Shown here: in pieces, positions 1 through 5,870 of the stretch
Layout: each line of letters begins with the position of its first letter
Numbering within the stretch: the first letter of the stretch is position 1
Origin: CAYWMP01 sp964459445
GTDB taxonomy: Bacteria; Desulfobacterota; DSM-4660; Desulfatiglandales; HGW-15
Direction of reading: 5' to 3'
Length of the DNA: 8,417 bases
Assembly: GCA_964459445.1 (NCBI GenBank)
Contig: CAYWMP010000225.1
Coordinates: 1 to 8,417, forward strand
Notes under the pieces: model-generated
Told to the model about the DNA's origin: nothing
Seen by the model: only the letters and a program-made list of their open reading frames with translations
Database searches by the model: none
Translations under genes and position numbers: made by a program

Positions 1-1
1 G

Positions 2-100
2 ACCGATCAGGAGCATTTACGTGTTGGTGATGACCTGGTCAAAGCCCTTTATGAGACGGCCTCAAAGCTACTTGAGCAAGGCGCAACGAGCAACCAGTAA
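2..100 (+). CDS. C-terminal fragment of an unidentified protein (5' end outside the window)
   Basis: An open frame runs from the window edge (first full codon at base 2) to a TAA at 98-100, giving 32 residues. It begins TDQEHLRVGDDLVKALYETA and continues through SKLLEQG to end in ATSNQ. The heptad-like spacing of Leu, Val and Ala suggests a C-terminal amphipathic helix, as found at the end of many enzymes. The last five codons (ATSNQ) lie within a copy of a 17-bp repeat that recurs just after the stop, so the original C-terminus may have been altered when the repeat arose. The gene is convergent with the flavoprotein gene, whose stop is only 22 bp away. I do not recognise the family from this fragment. 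Confidence 0.55.
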   Translation, partial: TDQEHLRVGDDLVKALYETASKLLEQGATSNQ

Positions 101-120
101 CCAGCAACGAGCAACCAGTA
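83..120. repeat. Two-copy short tandem repeat between convergent genes
   Basis: The 17-mer GCAACGAGCAACCAGTA occurs at 83-99 and again, identical, at 104-120, a 21-bp period with a 4-bp spacer. The first copy overlaps the last codons and stop of the upstream gene; the second ends 2 bp before the stop codon of the minus-strand flavoprotein gene. Low-complexity 'caacgagcaaccag' tracts of this sort are often seen between genes in environmental deltaproteobacterial genomes (general knowledge). No function is visible. Confidence 0.8.
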
Positions 121-122
121 TC

Positions 123-1526
123 CTACATCAAAAATCTCTTATATAAATGAAAGCCGATCTTTCTCAAGGGTTCCGGTGGCACATAGGGCGGGACTCTATT
201 GGTGCAATCATAACGGGTAAGGTCTGATTCTTCACCCGCATAAAGCTGGCCAATAATCTTGCCGGCAAGTTGGCTCCAACTGAGGCCGTGGCCGGAATAG
301 CCGACGCCATAGTAAATATTTTGATTATCTCCCATTACACCGATTGTCGGACGGAAATCCATAGTCATGGCCAGCGTGCCGCCCCACCTGTGCGTTATCT
401 TAATGCCCTCCAATTGAGGCCAAATCTCAAAAATATCCGATTCTAACCTGGCTAAAGACGGCTTGTAGTTTCCGCTACTAATGCCATTCCCATAGAAATA
501 GGGTGATAATCCACCGCCAATGACGATCCGGTTGTCCTTCGTAAGCCTGAAATAATTGTACTCATTGCTAAGGTCATACATGCCCTCCCGGCCTTTCCAC
601 CCGATTGAGGCCATTTGCTTTTCGTTTAGCGGTTCCGTAGCTAGGATGTAGGCACCAATCGGGAAAGTGCGTTTCTTGAAAAAGCCGATCCTATGTGAAT
701 AGGCGTTTGTAGCAACAACCAGCGCATCGGCGTCCAAATACCCAAACTCTGTCTCTATCTTGATCTTTGTACCGGGCTCAATGGAAACAACTTTCGTGCA
801 TTCGAATATCTCGACTCCTAGGGTCTCTAGGACGGACTTAAGTCCCAACGCAAATTTGGCCGGATTAATGATCGCCGTAGATTTTTTTTGCAATCCCCCG
901 CAATATCGGTTTGATTGTATCTCCTCCTTGATTTCCTTTTGGTCCATGATCCGTGAATCGATGCCAAGATTTTTCCAGTTCCCCTGGTACTTAATGAGTT
1001 TCCTCATATCCTTCTCGCTAAATGCCAATTCGATGAGACCGCATTCCTCCAGATCACAATCTATGCCGTGCTCCTTAATCAAGGAACGCATCAGAATAGG
1101 CCCTTGCCGGTCAACTTCAAGGTATTGCCGAGCAGCATTTGCACCCTCTTTTTCATATATTTCCATGATCAGGGCGTTATCGAAATCCTGTAGAAAACCG
1201 CCGTTTCTGCCGCTGGCTCCATATCCACACCGTGCAGCCTCAAGCAAAATAATCCGTTTATTAGGGTAGCGCTTTATCAAATGGTACGCAGAAGCCAATC
1301 CGGTCAGCCCTCCACCTACAATAACGATATCGGCTTTGGATTTCTCTTCGCAGAAGGGGGGATTGGCGGGCAAGCTGTATAATCCGGCCAATTCAAGCCA
1401 AAGACTTCTGACATAGTATTCGGATACCCATGGCGGTCTGTTTTGATCGGAAAAGATCTTTTTTATCAATGAGGCGGAACCCAAGGTCGCCGCCGCGCCG
1501 GTTGCCAATCCCGCAAGAAAACCCAT
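123..1526 (-). CDS. FAD-dependent oxidoreductase, DAO family (gamma-glutamylputrescine oxidase / glycine oxidase-like)
   Basis: 467 residues. A hydrophobic, Ala/Gly-rich stretch (about 2-20) is followed by a linker, then the Rossmann dinucleotide fold: VIVGGGLTGL at 68-77 with the GxGxxG glycines, and Glu96 at the end of beta-2, the usual ligand of the FAD ribose. The GASGRNGG motif at 103-110, HRWGG and DFRPTIG around 379-396, and GYSGHG at 409-414 near the flavin are characteristic of the PuuB-like branch of the DAO family. Such enzymes oxidise a C-N bond of an amino acid or amine to an imine, passing electrons to O2 or to a carrier. The substrate cannot be read from sequence. The hydrophobic N-terminus lacks a twin-arginine motif and could be a membrane anchor, or simply an extension. 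The start at 1526 is chosen over an in-frame ATG at 1625 because an AAGGGAG lies 8 nt upstream and the extra 33 residues are polar and unlike the family. The gene is transcribed away from the transporter and apparently alone. Confidence 0.88.
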   Translation of the reverse strand: MGFLAGLATGAAATLGSASLIKKIFSDQNRPPWVSEYYVRSLWLELAGLYSLPANPPFCEEKSKADIVIVGGGLTGLASAYHLIKRYPNKRIILLEAARCGYGASGRNGGFLQDFDNALIMEIYEKEGANAARQYLEVDRQGPILMRSLIKEHGIDCDLEECGLIELAFSEKDMRKLIKYQGNWKNLGIDSRIMDQKEIKEEIQSNRYCGGLQKKSTAIINPAKFALGLKSVLETLGVEIFECTKVVSIEPGTKIKIETEFGYLDADALVVATNAYSHRIGFFKKRTFPIGAYILATEPLNEKQMASIGWKGREGMYDLSNEYNYFRLTKDNRIVIGGGLSPYFYGNGISSGNYKPSLARLESDIFEIWPQLEGIKITHRWGGTLAMTMDFRPTIGVMGDNQNIYYGVGYSGHGLSWSQLAGKIIGQLYAGEESDLTRYDCTNRVPPYVPPEPLRKIGFHLYKRFLM

Positions 1527-1534
1527 GTGATGAT

Positions 1535-1541
1535 CTCCCTT
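1535..1541 (-). promoter_or_regulatory. Shine-Dalgarno site deciding the start of the FAD oxidoreductase
   Basis: On the minus strand AAGGGAG sits 8 nt before the ATG at 1526. The alternative upstream ATG at 1625 has no comparable purine-rich sequence, so this site favours the shorter 467-residue protein. Confidence 0.7.
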
Positions 1542-1552
1542 TATCTTGACTA

Positions 1553-1699
1553 TTAATTGGCTTGGAATCCTATCAGCATTTGTGTTTCCTGCAAATCTAT
1601 TGTTTCGAATTTCTTCATGAACCATTTATGGTTCGCGGCAGTCAAATCGACCAGATCATCCGGCAAATGAGTATGATTCCTGAGAATTGCAGAATTCAT
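1553..1699 (-). CDS. Possible small hypothetical ORF or gene remnant upstream of the oxidoreductase
   Basis: A 48-codon frame starts at an ATG at 1699 and stops with TAA at 1553-1555, 26 bp before the oxidoreductase start and in the same orientation. The translation contains HLPDDLVDLTAANHKWFMKK and ends in LIGFQAN. Its composition looks protein-like rather than random, but I recognise no family and see no good ribosome site. The frame stays open upstream to 1756, running into the inverted-repeat element, so this could be the tail of a gene truncated by that element. It could equally be a chance frame in the leader. Confidence 0.2.
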   Translation of the reverse strand: MNSAILRNHTHLPDDLVDLTAANHKWFMKKFETIDLQETQMLIGFQAN

Positions 1700-1723
1700 T
1701 AGTAAAACTGAGAACTGGTAAAA

Positions 1724-1928
1724 GCGATGACATCTTTTATCCGTTCGAGGTCTCACGGCCTGGTCATTTCAATGGGTTACAGACGGGTGATGCCCCGCCC
1801 TCCGGGCGGGACAAGCCTCCCCCCTCCGCTGTTCTCCTCGCTGCGCTCGGAGCCAGGGGGTCCCCCATTCCATAACCCAATGAAATGACGAAGGCCTCCC
1901 GTCAGTCACTCCTAAAAGACATCATCAC
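1724..1928. repeat. Long imperfect inverted-repeat element, MITE-like, about 205 bp
   Basis: Two arms face each other. The best-matched inner part is 1764-1779 (TCATTTCAATGGGTTA) against 1873-1888, with one mismatch. Outside it, GGCC at 1757-1760 pairs with GGCC at 1892-1895, and GATGACATCTTTTA at 1726-1739 pairs with 1913-1926 with two mismatches, separated by poorly matched stretches. The centre (1780-1872) is GC-rich, contains a perfect 7-bp hairpin (CCCGCCC-tcc-GGGCGGG, 1794-1810) and a palindromic ctcgctgcgctcg segment, and encodes no convincing protein. This architecture fits a miniature inverted-repeat element or another dispersed palindromic repeat. No flanking target duplication is evident. 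Confidence 0.6.
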
Positions 1929-2006
1929 GTTTGCTCTCCAAATGTTGCTCTTGATTTTGCCGTACTCCTTTGCAGAATGAATCAAACTGAATTTCTTTGG
2001 GGTATT

Positions 2007-2132
2007 TTCAAAACGTCCAAGTTAGGCCAAGGTCAAGGAAGACGAAAATCTTAACCACAGGAATACATGTAGTATTTTGAGGATTAGGATTTGAGTCTGA
2101 CGCAGAGATTGGCCTAAATCGGGCGTTTTGAA
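2007..2132. repeat. Second inverted-repeat element, about 126 bp, with 24-bp arms
   Basis: The arm at 2007-2030 (ttcaaaacg...ttaggccaa) is the reverse complement of 2109-2132 with three mismatches. The interior also folds: GTC at 2032-2034 and AAAATCTTAA at about 2045-2054 face the complementary segment at about 2083-2101, and AATAC-atgta-GTATT forms the tip near 2065-2079. The whole segment could therefore form one long imperfect hairpin in DNA or RNA. It codes for nothing recognisable. It ends about 20 bp before the possible -35 box of the transporter genes, so it may affect their expression. It does not resemble the element at 1724-1928. Confidence 0.6.
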
Positions 2133-2151
2133 TTTGGCCACCTTTTTTTGT

Positions 2152-2178
2152 TTGACACAAATGCCCCGATTTTATAAA
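2152..2178 (+). promoter_or_regulatory. Possible sigma70-type promoter upstream of hisP
   Basis: TTGACA at 2152-2157 is a consensus -35 hexamer. TATAAA at 2173-2178 is a good -10, but the spacing is 15 bp, shorter than the optimal 17; TAAACA at 2175-2180 would give 17 bp with a poorer match. The surroundings are AT-rich, and the hisP start lies about 110 bp downstream, which leaves a leader of about 100 nt. No operator is recognisable. Confidence 0.4.
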
Positions 2179-2293
2179 CATCTAATATCCTAAATCTTTT
2201 CTAATACATGCAACTTGGCGACCGGCCGTTTTGACTGCTCAGAATCCCAATATTCATTCAACTCACCCCTAGCGCAACCTATGAGGGCACCTT

Positions 2294-3058
2294 ATGCAAG
2301 AAGCCATTTCCGTTGAGGATCTTCACAAAAGTTTCGGGGATAATGAGGTCCTGAGGGGCGTTTCCATGTCCGCTTACAAGGGAGATGTCATTTCGGTTCT
2401 TGGGTCCAGCGGTTCAGGCAAAAGCACCCTTCTTCGATGCATCAATTTCCTGGAGATCCCGGATAACGGAAGGGTTAGGGTTTGCGGCGAAGAAGTACTG
2501 ATGGGAAAAAACCGCAGGGGCAAAAACGTGCCAAAGGACATCAAGCAAGTCGAACGGGTACGAACGATGCTTTCCATGGTTTTTCAGCAGTTTAATTTAT
2601 GGTCCCACATGACTATCCTGGAAAATGTCGTTGAGGCACCGATACACGTGATGAAGGTCCCGAAAAAGGAGGCCAGGGAAAAGGGGGAGGCCTACTTGGA
2701 GAAGGTGGGCATTCGCGACAAAGTCGATGCCTATCCTGCTCATCTTTCCGGCGGCCAACAGCAACGCGCAGCTATCGCCAGGGCACTGGCCATGGAACCG
2801 GAGGTCATGCTGTTCGATGAGCCCACCTCCGCCCTGGACCCGGAGTTGGTGGGTGAGGTGCTTCAGGTAATTCGCAATCTTGCAGAAGAAGGCAGGACCA
2901 TGATTGTCGTGACCCATGAAATGGGGTTTGCGAGGGATGTGTCCTCGCGGGTTATTTTTTTGGAGCAGGGACTGATCGATGAGGACGGGCCGCCCAAGCA
3001 GGTTTTCGAGTCACCAAAATCGGAGAGGTTTCGACAGTTTATCATGGCAGCGCACTAG
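2294..3058 (+). CDS. hisP: Polar/basic amino acid ABC transporter, ATP-binding subunit (HisP/GlnQ family)
   Basis: 254 residues (E. coli HisP has 257). This is the cytoplasmic ATPase that drives import through the HisQ/HisM channel. All nucleotide-binding motifs are present: Walker A GSSGSGKST at 37-45, Q-loop Gln98 in VFQQFNLWSHMT, ABC signature LSGGQQQR at 151-158, Walker B VMLFDE at 171-176, D-loop SALD at 179-182 and switch His208 in VTHEMGFARDV. The NLWSHMT and ENVVEAPIHV segments closely resemble HisP of enteric bacteria, more than generic GlnQ. The ATG at 2294 follows GAGGG at 2283-2287 with a 6-nt spacer. Unlike the enteric order (hisJ-hisQ-hisM-hisP), the ATPase gene comes first here and is separated from the binding protein gene by 434 bp. 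Family assignment is secure; substrate comes from the neighbours. Confidence 0.95.
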   Translation: MQEAISVEDLHKSFGDNEVLRGVSMSAYKGDVISVLGSSGSGKSTLLRCINFLEIPDNGRVRVCGEEVLMGKNRRGKNVPKDIKQVERVRTMLSMVFQQFNLWSHMTILENVVEAPIHVMKVPKKEAREKGEAYLEKVGIRDKVDAYPAHLSGGQQQRAAIARALAMEPEVMLFDEPTSALDPELVGEVLQVIRNLAEEGRTMIVVTHEMGFARDVSSRVIFLEQGLIDEDGPPKQVFESPKSERFRQFIMAAH

Positions 3059-3277
3059 AAGCTGCTACAGGATTCCAGATCAGGTTGCATCAAAAAAATT
3101 GAAGTAGTGCCTAATAAGTCTAGGCGATTCAACGGAACCGAAACATCATTTCTAATACTTCCAAAAGGCAAAACCTTAGACAGGATGACATAATCACATG
3201 ATAAAATGGGTCAAGAATTGCTCAAGATTTCTTGGAAATGGCCAGAAGGAAGACAATAAACTCGTTTTGTTTTCAGT

Positions 3278-3326
3278 ATGGCCTTTTTCCAATGATCAAA
3301 CCCGCCTTGCGGGATTGATCGCCATA
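3278..3326. repeat. Stem-loop upstream of hisJ
   Basis: GATCAAACCCGC at 3294-3305 pairs with 3309-3320 (one mismatch) around a 3-nt loop. TATGGC at 3278-3283 can extend the stem with GCCATA at 3321-3326, leaving a one-sided 10-nt bulge. There is no T-run afterwards, so it is not a standard intrinsic terminator. It could be a processing or stabilising structure after hisP, or a palindromic repeat. It matches no riboswitch that I recognise. Confidence 0.5.
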
Positions 3327-3480
3327 AGGCAGAAATCTTAAGCAATTGTTGATCTTGTTAATCCTGTTATCTGGTCTAAAAAGTTGTGAATGATTTATTT
3401 GCGTTAGCCTGCGTTTTATGTCTTTCCCCAAGTTATTGAGAAGTTACAGATTGAGACCAAAAACATTCAACCTAAATCAA

Positions 3481-3485
3481 GGAGG
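3481..3485 (+). promoter_or_regulatory. Strong Shine-Dalgarno site deciding the hisJ start
   Basis: GGAGG (within GGAGGGGAG) ends 7 nt before the ATG at 3493. That start gives a textbook signal peptide, whereas the in-frame ATG at 3418 does not. The site is much stronger than that of hisQ, consistent with the molar excess of binding protein over permease usual in these systems. Confidence 0.85.
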
Positions 3486-3492
3486 GGAGCAT

Positions 3493-4284
3493 ATGAAAAA
3501 ACTGATTGTTGTCGTTGCTATCATCGCAGTTGTTTTTGCGGCCGGAACCGCACTGGCCAAGGACTGGAAGAAAGTCCGCATCGGTGTGGAGGGCGCCTAT
3601 CCCCCTTTCAGCTATGTGACTCCGGATGGCAAGCTGGCCGGCTTTGATATTGACATAGCCCGTGCATTGGTCAAAGCCATGGGCGCTGAGATCGTTTTGG
3701 TGGCCCAGGACTGGGACGGCATCATTCCGGCATTACTGGCCAGAAAATACGATTGCATTATCGCGTCCATGTCTATTACAGAAAAAAGAAAGAAAAAAGT
3801 CGCCTTCACGAACAAATACTATCAGACGCCCGCCAAGTTCGTGGTTAAAAGTGGTGTCATGAAAGAGTTCGATCGTGCAGGAGTACCAGCAGCCACAGCG
3901 GGCAAGAAGATCGGCGTCCAGCGAGCCACGATACACGATCGATTTATCTCCGATGTCGGCGGCAAGGGGGTCACTGTGATGCGCTACGCCACCCAGGACG
4001 AAGCATACCTTGACCTCGTGGCCGGGCGGGTCGACATGCTGTTAGCAGATAGTGTGGCCATTTCAGACGGTTTTCTCAAGAAACCCGAGGGAAAGGATTA
4101 TCAATTCATCGGTCCCGATTTAGTCGACGTGGAATGGTTTGGAAATGGCGCCGGTATTGCCTGCCGCAAGCAGGACAAGGATTTGGTGGCATTATTAAAC
4201 AAGGCCATCAAGCAAATCCGTTCTGACGGCACCTACAAGAAGATCGAGGCCAAGTACTTCGACTTCAACGTCTATGGTGATTAG
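3493..4284 (+). CDS. hisJ: Periplasmic basic amino acid-binding protein (HisJ / LAO-binding ArgT-like)
   Basis: 263 residues. Residues 1-22 are a signal peptide (MKK, hydrophobic core, cleavage after TALA). The mature part is a bacterial type 3 solute-binding protein: family signature GFDIDIARALVKAMG at 50-64, SITEKR at 94-99, and a C-terminus KYFDFNVYGD identical to that of Salmonella LAO-binding protein. By alignment from memory with that protein, residues that hold the alpha-amino and alpha-carboxyl groups are kept: Ser92, Ser94, Arg99 and Asp186. Tyr36 and Trp74 take the places of Tyr14 and Phe52, which sandwich the side chain. Asp11, Ser69, Thr121 and Gln122 become Glu33, Ala91, Ile147 and His148, so specificity may be shifted among Lys/Arg/Orn/His or related compounds. 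It delivers ligand to HisQ/HisM. A 119-bp spacer with hairpins separates it from hisQ. The symbol argT would be equally defensible. Confidence 0.92.
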   Translation: MKKLIVVVAIIAVVFAAGTALAKDWKKVRIGVEGAYPPFSYVTPDGKLAGFDIDIARALVKAMGAEIVLVAQDWDGIIPALLARKYDCIIASMSITEKRKKKVAFTNKYYQTPAKFVVKSGVMKEFDRAGVPAATAGKKIGVQRATIHDRFISDVGGKGVTVMRYATQDEAYLDLVAGRVDMLLADSVAISDGFLKKPEGKDYQFIGPDLVDVEWFGNGAGIACRKQDKDLVALLNKAIKQIRSDGTYKKIEAKYFDFNVYGD

Positions 4285-4308
4285 TGCGGGGTTTTTTGAC
4301 GTCTCCAT

Positions 4309-4341
4309 GACGACCGCCTGAAGGTCTTTTAGGCGGTCGTC
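4309..4341 (+). terminator. Perfect 11-bp hairpin after hisJ (attenuator or mRNA-stabilising structure)
   Basis: GACGACCGCCT at 4309-4319 is exactly complementary to 4331-4341 around an 11-nt loop. No T-run follows, so termination would be partial at most. Its place between binding-protein and permease genes parallels the REP palindrome between hisJ and hisQ in Salmonella, which is thought to protect the upstream message. Its likely effect is more hisJ than hisQM product. Confidence 0.6.
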
Positions 4342-4344
4342 GCC

Positions 4345-4367
4345 TCGATTGCCAAAAGGCCAATCGA
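4345..4367 (+). repeat. Second small hairpin in the hisJ-hisQ spacer
   Basis: TCGATTGCC at 4345-4353 pairs with GGCCAATCGA at 4358-4367 around an AAAA loop, with one bulged base. It directly follows the 11-bp hairpin, giving tandem stem-loops between hisJ and hisQ. Confidence 0.45.
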
Positions 4368-4403
4368 ATAAGTTCACTTCAAAAGGGATTCTCCAATATA
4401 CCC

Positions 4404-5093
4404 ATGTTTAACCTGCACGGATACGGACCGAGCATCATGGAAGGGACCATACTGACCATCGAGGTGTCCCTGCTTGCTCTGGGATTGGCCATGCTGCTGG
4501 GCATATTGGCAGCTCTGGCCAAGCTCTCCGATTCCAACCCTCTCCGGATTACAGCCCAGATCTATACGACCATCATCCGGGGCATTCCGGATCTTGTATT
4601 GATGTTGCTTATTTTTTTCGGCGGGCAGGTGTTCATCAACCAGATGGGAGTCGCGGTTGGTTACGAAGAATACATCGACATTAATCCCTTCATGGCCGGC
4701 GTATCCACCATCGGAATCATCTTCGGCGCCTATATGGCAGAAACCTTTAGAGGGGCCATATTGGCGGTCCCCAAAGGGCAACTCGAGGCTGGGTCCGCAT
4801 ACGGGATGAGCGGGTTCAAAGTGTTTGTCAGGATTCTACTGCCCCAGATGATTCGGCACGCCATACCGGGTTTTGGCAACAATTGGCTCGTGCTGGTAAA
4901 AACGACCGCCCTGGTGTCCGTTATCGGACTCGACGATATGGTGCGAAAGGCAAGTATGGCCGCCGGCGCTACTCGGATGCCTTTTACCTTCTATGTCGTT
5001 GTGGCCATTAACTACCTGATCATTACCAGTATCTCCATTCTTATTTTGAACTGGCTCAATAGGCGTTATAGCGTGGGGGTAAGGAAGGCGTAA
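4404..5093 (+). CDS. hisQ: Basic amino acid ABC transporter permease (HisQ family)
   Basis: 229 residues (enteric HisQ 228). An inner-membrane permease with about five hydrophobic segments (near 13-40, 61-80, 97-117, 160-180, 195-217) that forms the channel with HisM. RGIPDLVLMLLIFFGGQ at 59-75 and ETFRGAILAVPKG at 113-125 are near-copies of HisQ. The EAA loop that docks on the ATPase spans about 128-157 (EAGSAYG ... LLPQMIRHAIPG). The C-terminus RRYSVGVRKA also matches. The start at 4404 fits the HisQ N-terminus, but its ribosome site is poor: the nearest purine tract (AAAAGGGA) is about 16 nt upstream, suggesting low initiation or coupling. It lies 3 bp from hisM. Confidence 0.93.
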   Translation: MFNLHGYGPSIMEGTILTIEVSLLALGLAMLLGILAALAKLSDSNPLRITAQIYTTIIRGIPDLVLMLLIFFGGQVFINQMGVAVGYEEYIDINPFMAGVSTIGIIFGAYMAETFRGAILAVPKGQLEAGSAYGMSGFKVFVRILLPQMIRHAIPGFGNNWLVLVKTTALVSVIGLDDMVRKASMAAGATRMPFTFYVVVAINYLIITSISILILNWLNRRYSVGVRKA

Positions 5094-5096
5094 GGG

Positions 5097-5804
5097 ATGG
5101 ACTTTTCGATCATCATTGAAAATATCGATGTCTACTTTGCAGGGCTTAAACACACCGTCATTCTGGTGTCTGTCTCCCTGATTATAGGACTGCTGATAGC
5201 GGTCCCCCTGGCCGTTTTTAGGACCTCCAAAAATCCTTACGTCCAGGCCCCGATCAGGGCCTACGTGTATTTTTTCCGGGGCACGCCCTTGTTGGTTCAG
5301 ATGTTTATCGTCTATTACGGATTCGGGCAATTCGAATTCATCAAAACCAGTTTTTTGTGGTACTTCTTCAAGGAGCCCTATTTCTGCGCCCTGTTCGCTT
5401 TCATCTTGAATACCGGGGCCTACACCACCGAGATCATCCGCGGCGCCATTGAAGCCACGCCCTTTGGAGAAATCGAGGCGGCCAAAGCAGCCGGCATGTC
5501 ACGTTCGCTTATGTTGCGCCGTATCATCCTACCCAGCGCATTTCGGAGAGCCTTGCCCTCTTATGGTAACGAGATGATCTTCATGTTGCACGGCACTTCC
5601 CTGGCAAGCGTCATTACGATAATCGATCTCACCGGTGCTGCGCGAATCATCAATTCCGAATTCTACAGCCCCTACGAAGCCTTCTTAACGGTCGCCGTTT
5701 TCTACATGGCGATTACCTTTCTAATCGTATTCCTGGTCAAAAAATTGGAGTTTCGCTGGTTTGCCCATCTCCGGCCTCAGGCGGCAGCCACCTTCCAACG
5801 TTGA
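5097..5804 (+). CDS. hisM: Basic amino acid ABC transporter permease (HisM family)
   Basis: 235 residues (enteric HisM 238). The second inner-membrane permease subunit. Hydrophobic segments lie near 20-42, 62-80, 95-112, 158-178 and 194-215. FFRGTPLLVQMFIVYYG at 59-75, LNTGAYTTEIIRGAI at 104-118 and the EAA loop GEIEAAKAAG ... ILPSAFRRALPSYGNE (124-159) are diagnostic of HisM rather than HisQ. AAGGAAGG inside the end of hisQ, about 6 nt before the ATG, serves as ribosome site; with the 3-bp gap this implies translational coupling. It is the last gene of the transporter cluster and is convergent with the mutase small subunit, 66 bp away. Confidence 0.93.
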   Translation: MDFSIIIENIDVYFAGLKHTVILVSVSLIIGLLIAVPLAVFRTSKNPYVQAPIRAYVYFFRGTPLLVQMFIVYYGFGQFEFIKTSFLWYFFKEPYFCALFAFILNTGAYTTEIIRGAIEATPFGEIEAAKAAGMSRSLMLRRIILPSAFRRALPSYGNEMIFMLHGTSLASVITIIDLTGAARIINSEFYSPYEAFLTVAVFYMAITFLIVFLVKKLEFRWFAHLRPQAAATFQR

Positions 5805-5844
5805 TAGCTCGCGATTCATTTGTCCCCAGTCATCTGGCTTGCTG

Positions 5845-5868
5845 CGCCGAAGCTCCTTAGCGAAGGCG
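5845..5868. repeat. Hairpin in the spacer between the convergent hisM and mutase small-subunit genes
   Basis: CGCC at 5845-5848 pairs with GGCG at 5865-5868, and GCT at 5852-5854 with AGC at 5859-5861, separated by a symmetric GAA/GAA internal loop and closed by CCTT. There is no T-run on either strand. It may act as a weak bidirectional 3' end structure for the two converging genes. A 'gccgaagct...agcgaaggcgg' sequence resembles short palindromes dispersed in many environmental genomes. Confidence 0.4.
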
Positions 5869-5870
5869 GG

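Larger units (their letters stand above)
3059..3492. other. 434-bp intergenic region between hisP and hisJ with repeats and a hairpin
   Basis: No gene is supported here. A degenerate dispersed repeat of the 'gacaggat-acatgat' type lies at about 3177-3206, and an inverted relative (aatcctgtta...) at about 3346-3378. Between them is a strong stem-loop (3294-3320). The last 110 bp are AT-rich and could hold a separate hisJ promoter, but I find no convincing -35/-10 pair. An in-frame ATG at 3418 would add 25 residues to HisJ but has no ribosome site and would bury the signal peptide. Confidence 0.6.

Noticed and set aside
1527..1625. N-terminal extension of the FAD oxidoreductase by 33 residues
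   Set aside because: No ribosome site at the upstream ATG, a strong AAGGGAG before the ATG at 1526, and polar residues unlike family N-termini.
1724..2132. CRISPR array or tRNA/sRNA gene in the repeat-rich spacer
   Set aside because: There are no regularly spaced direct repeats, only inverted ones, and no cloverleaf or CCA-type tRNA structure.
3418..3492. Longer HisJ starting at 3418
   Set aside because: It would place 25 residues ahead of a perfect signal peptide, and GGAGGGGAG clearly marks the ATG at 3493.
5845..5868. Classic intrinsic terminator for hisM
   Set aside because: The stem is short and interrupted and no T-run follows on either strand.
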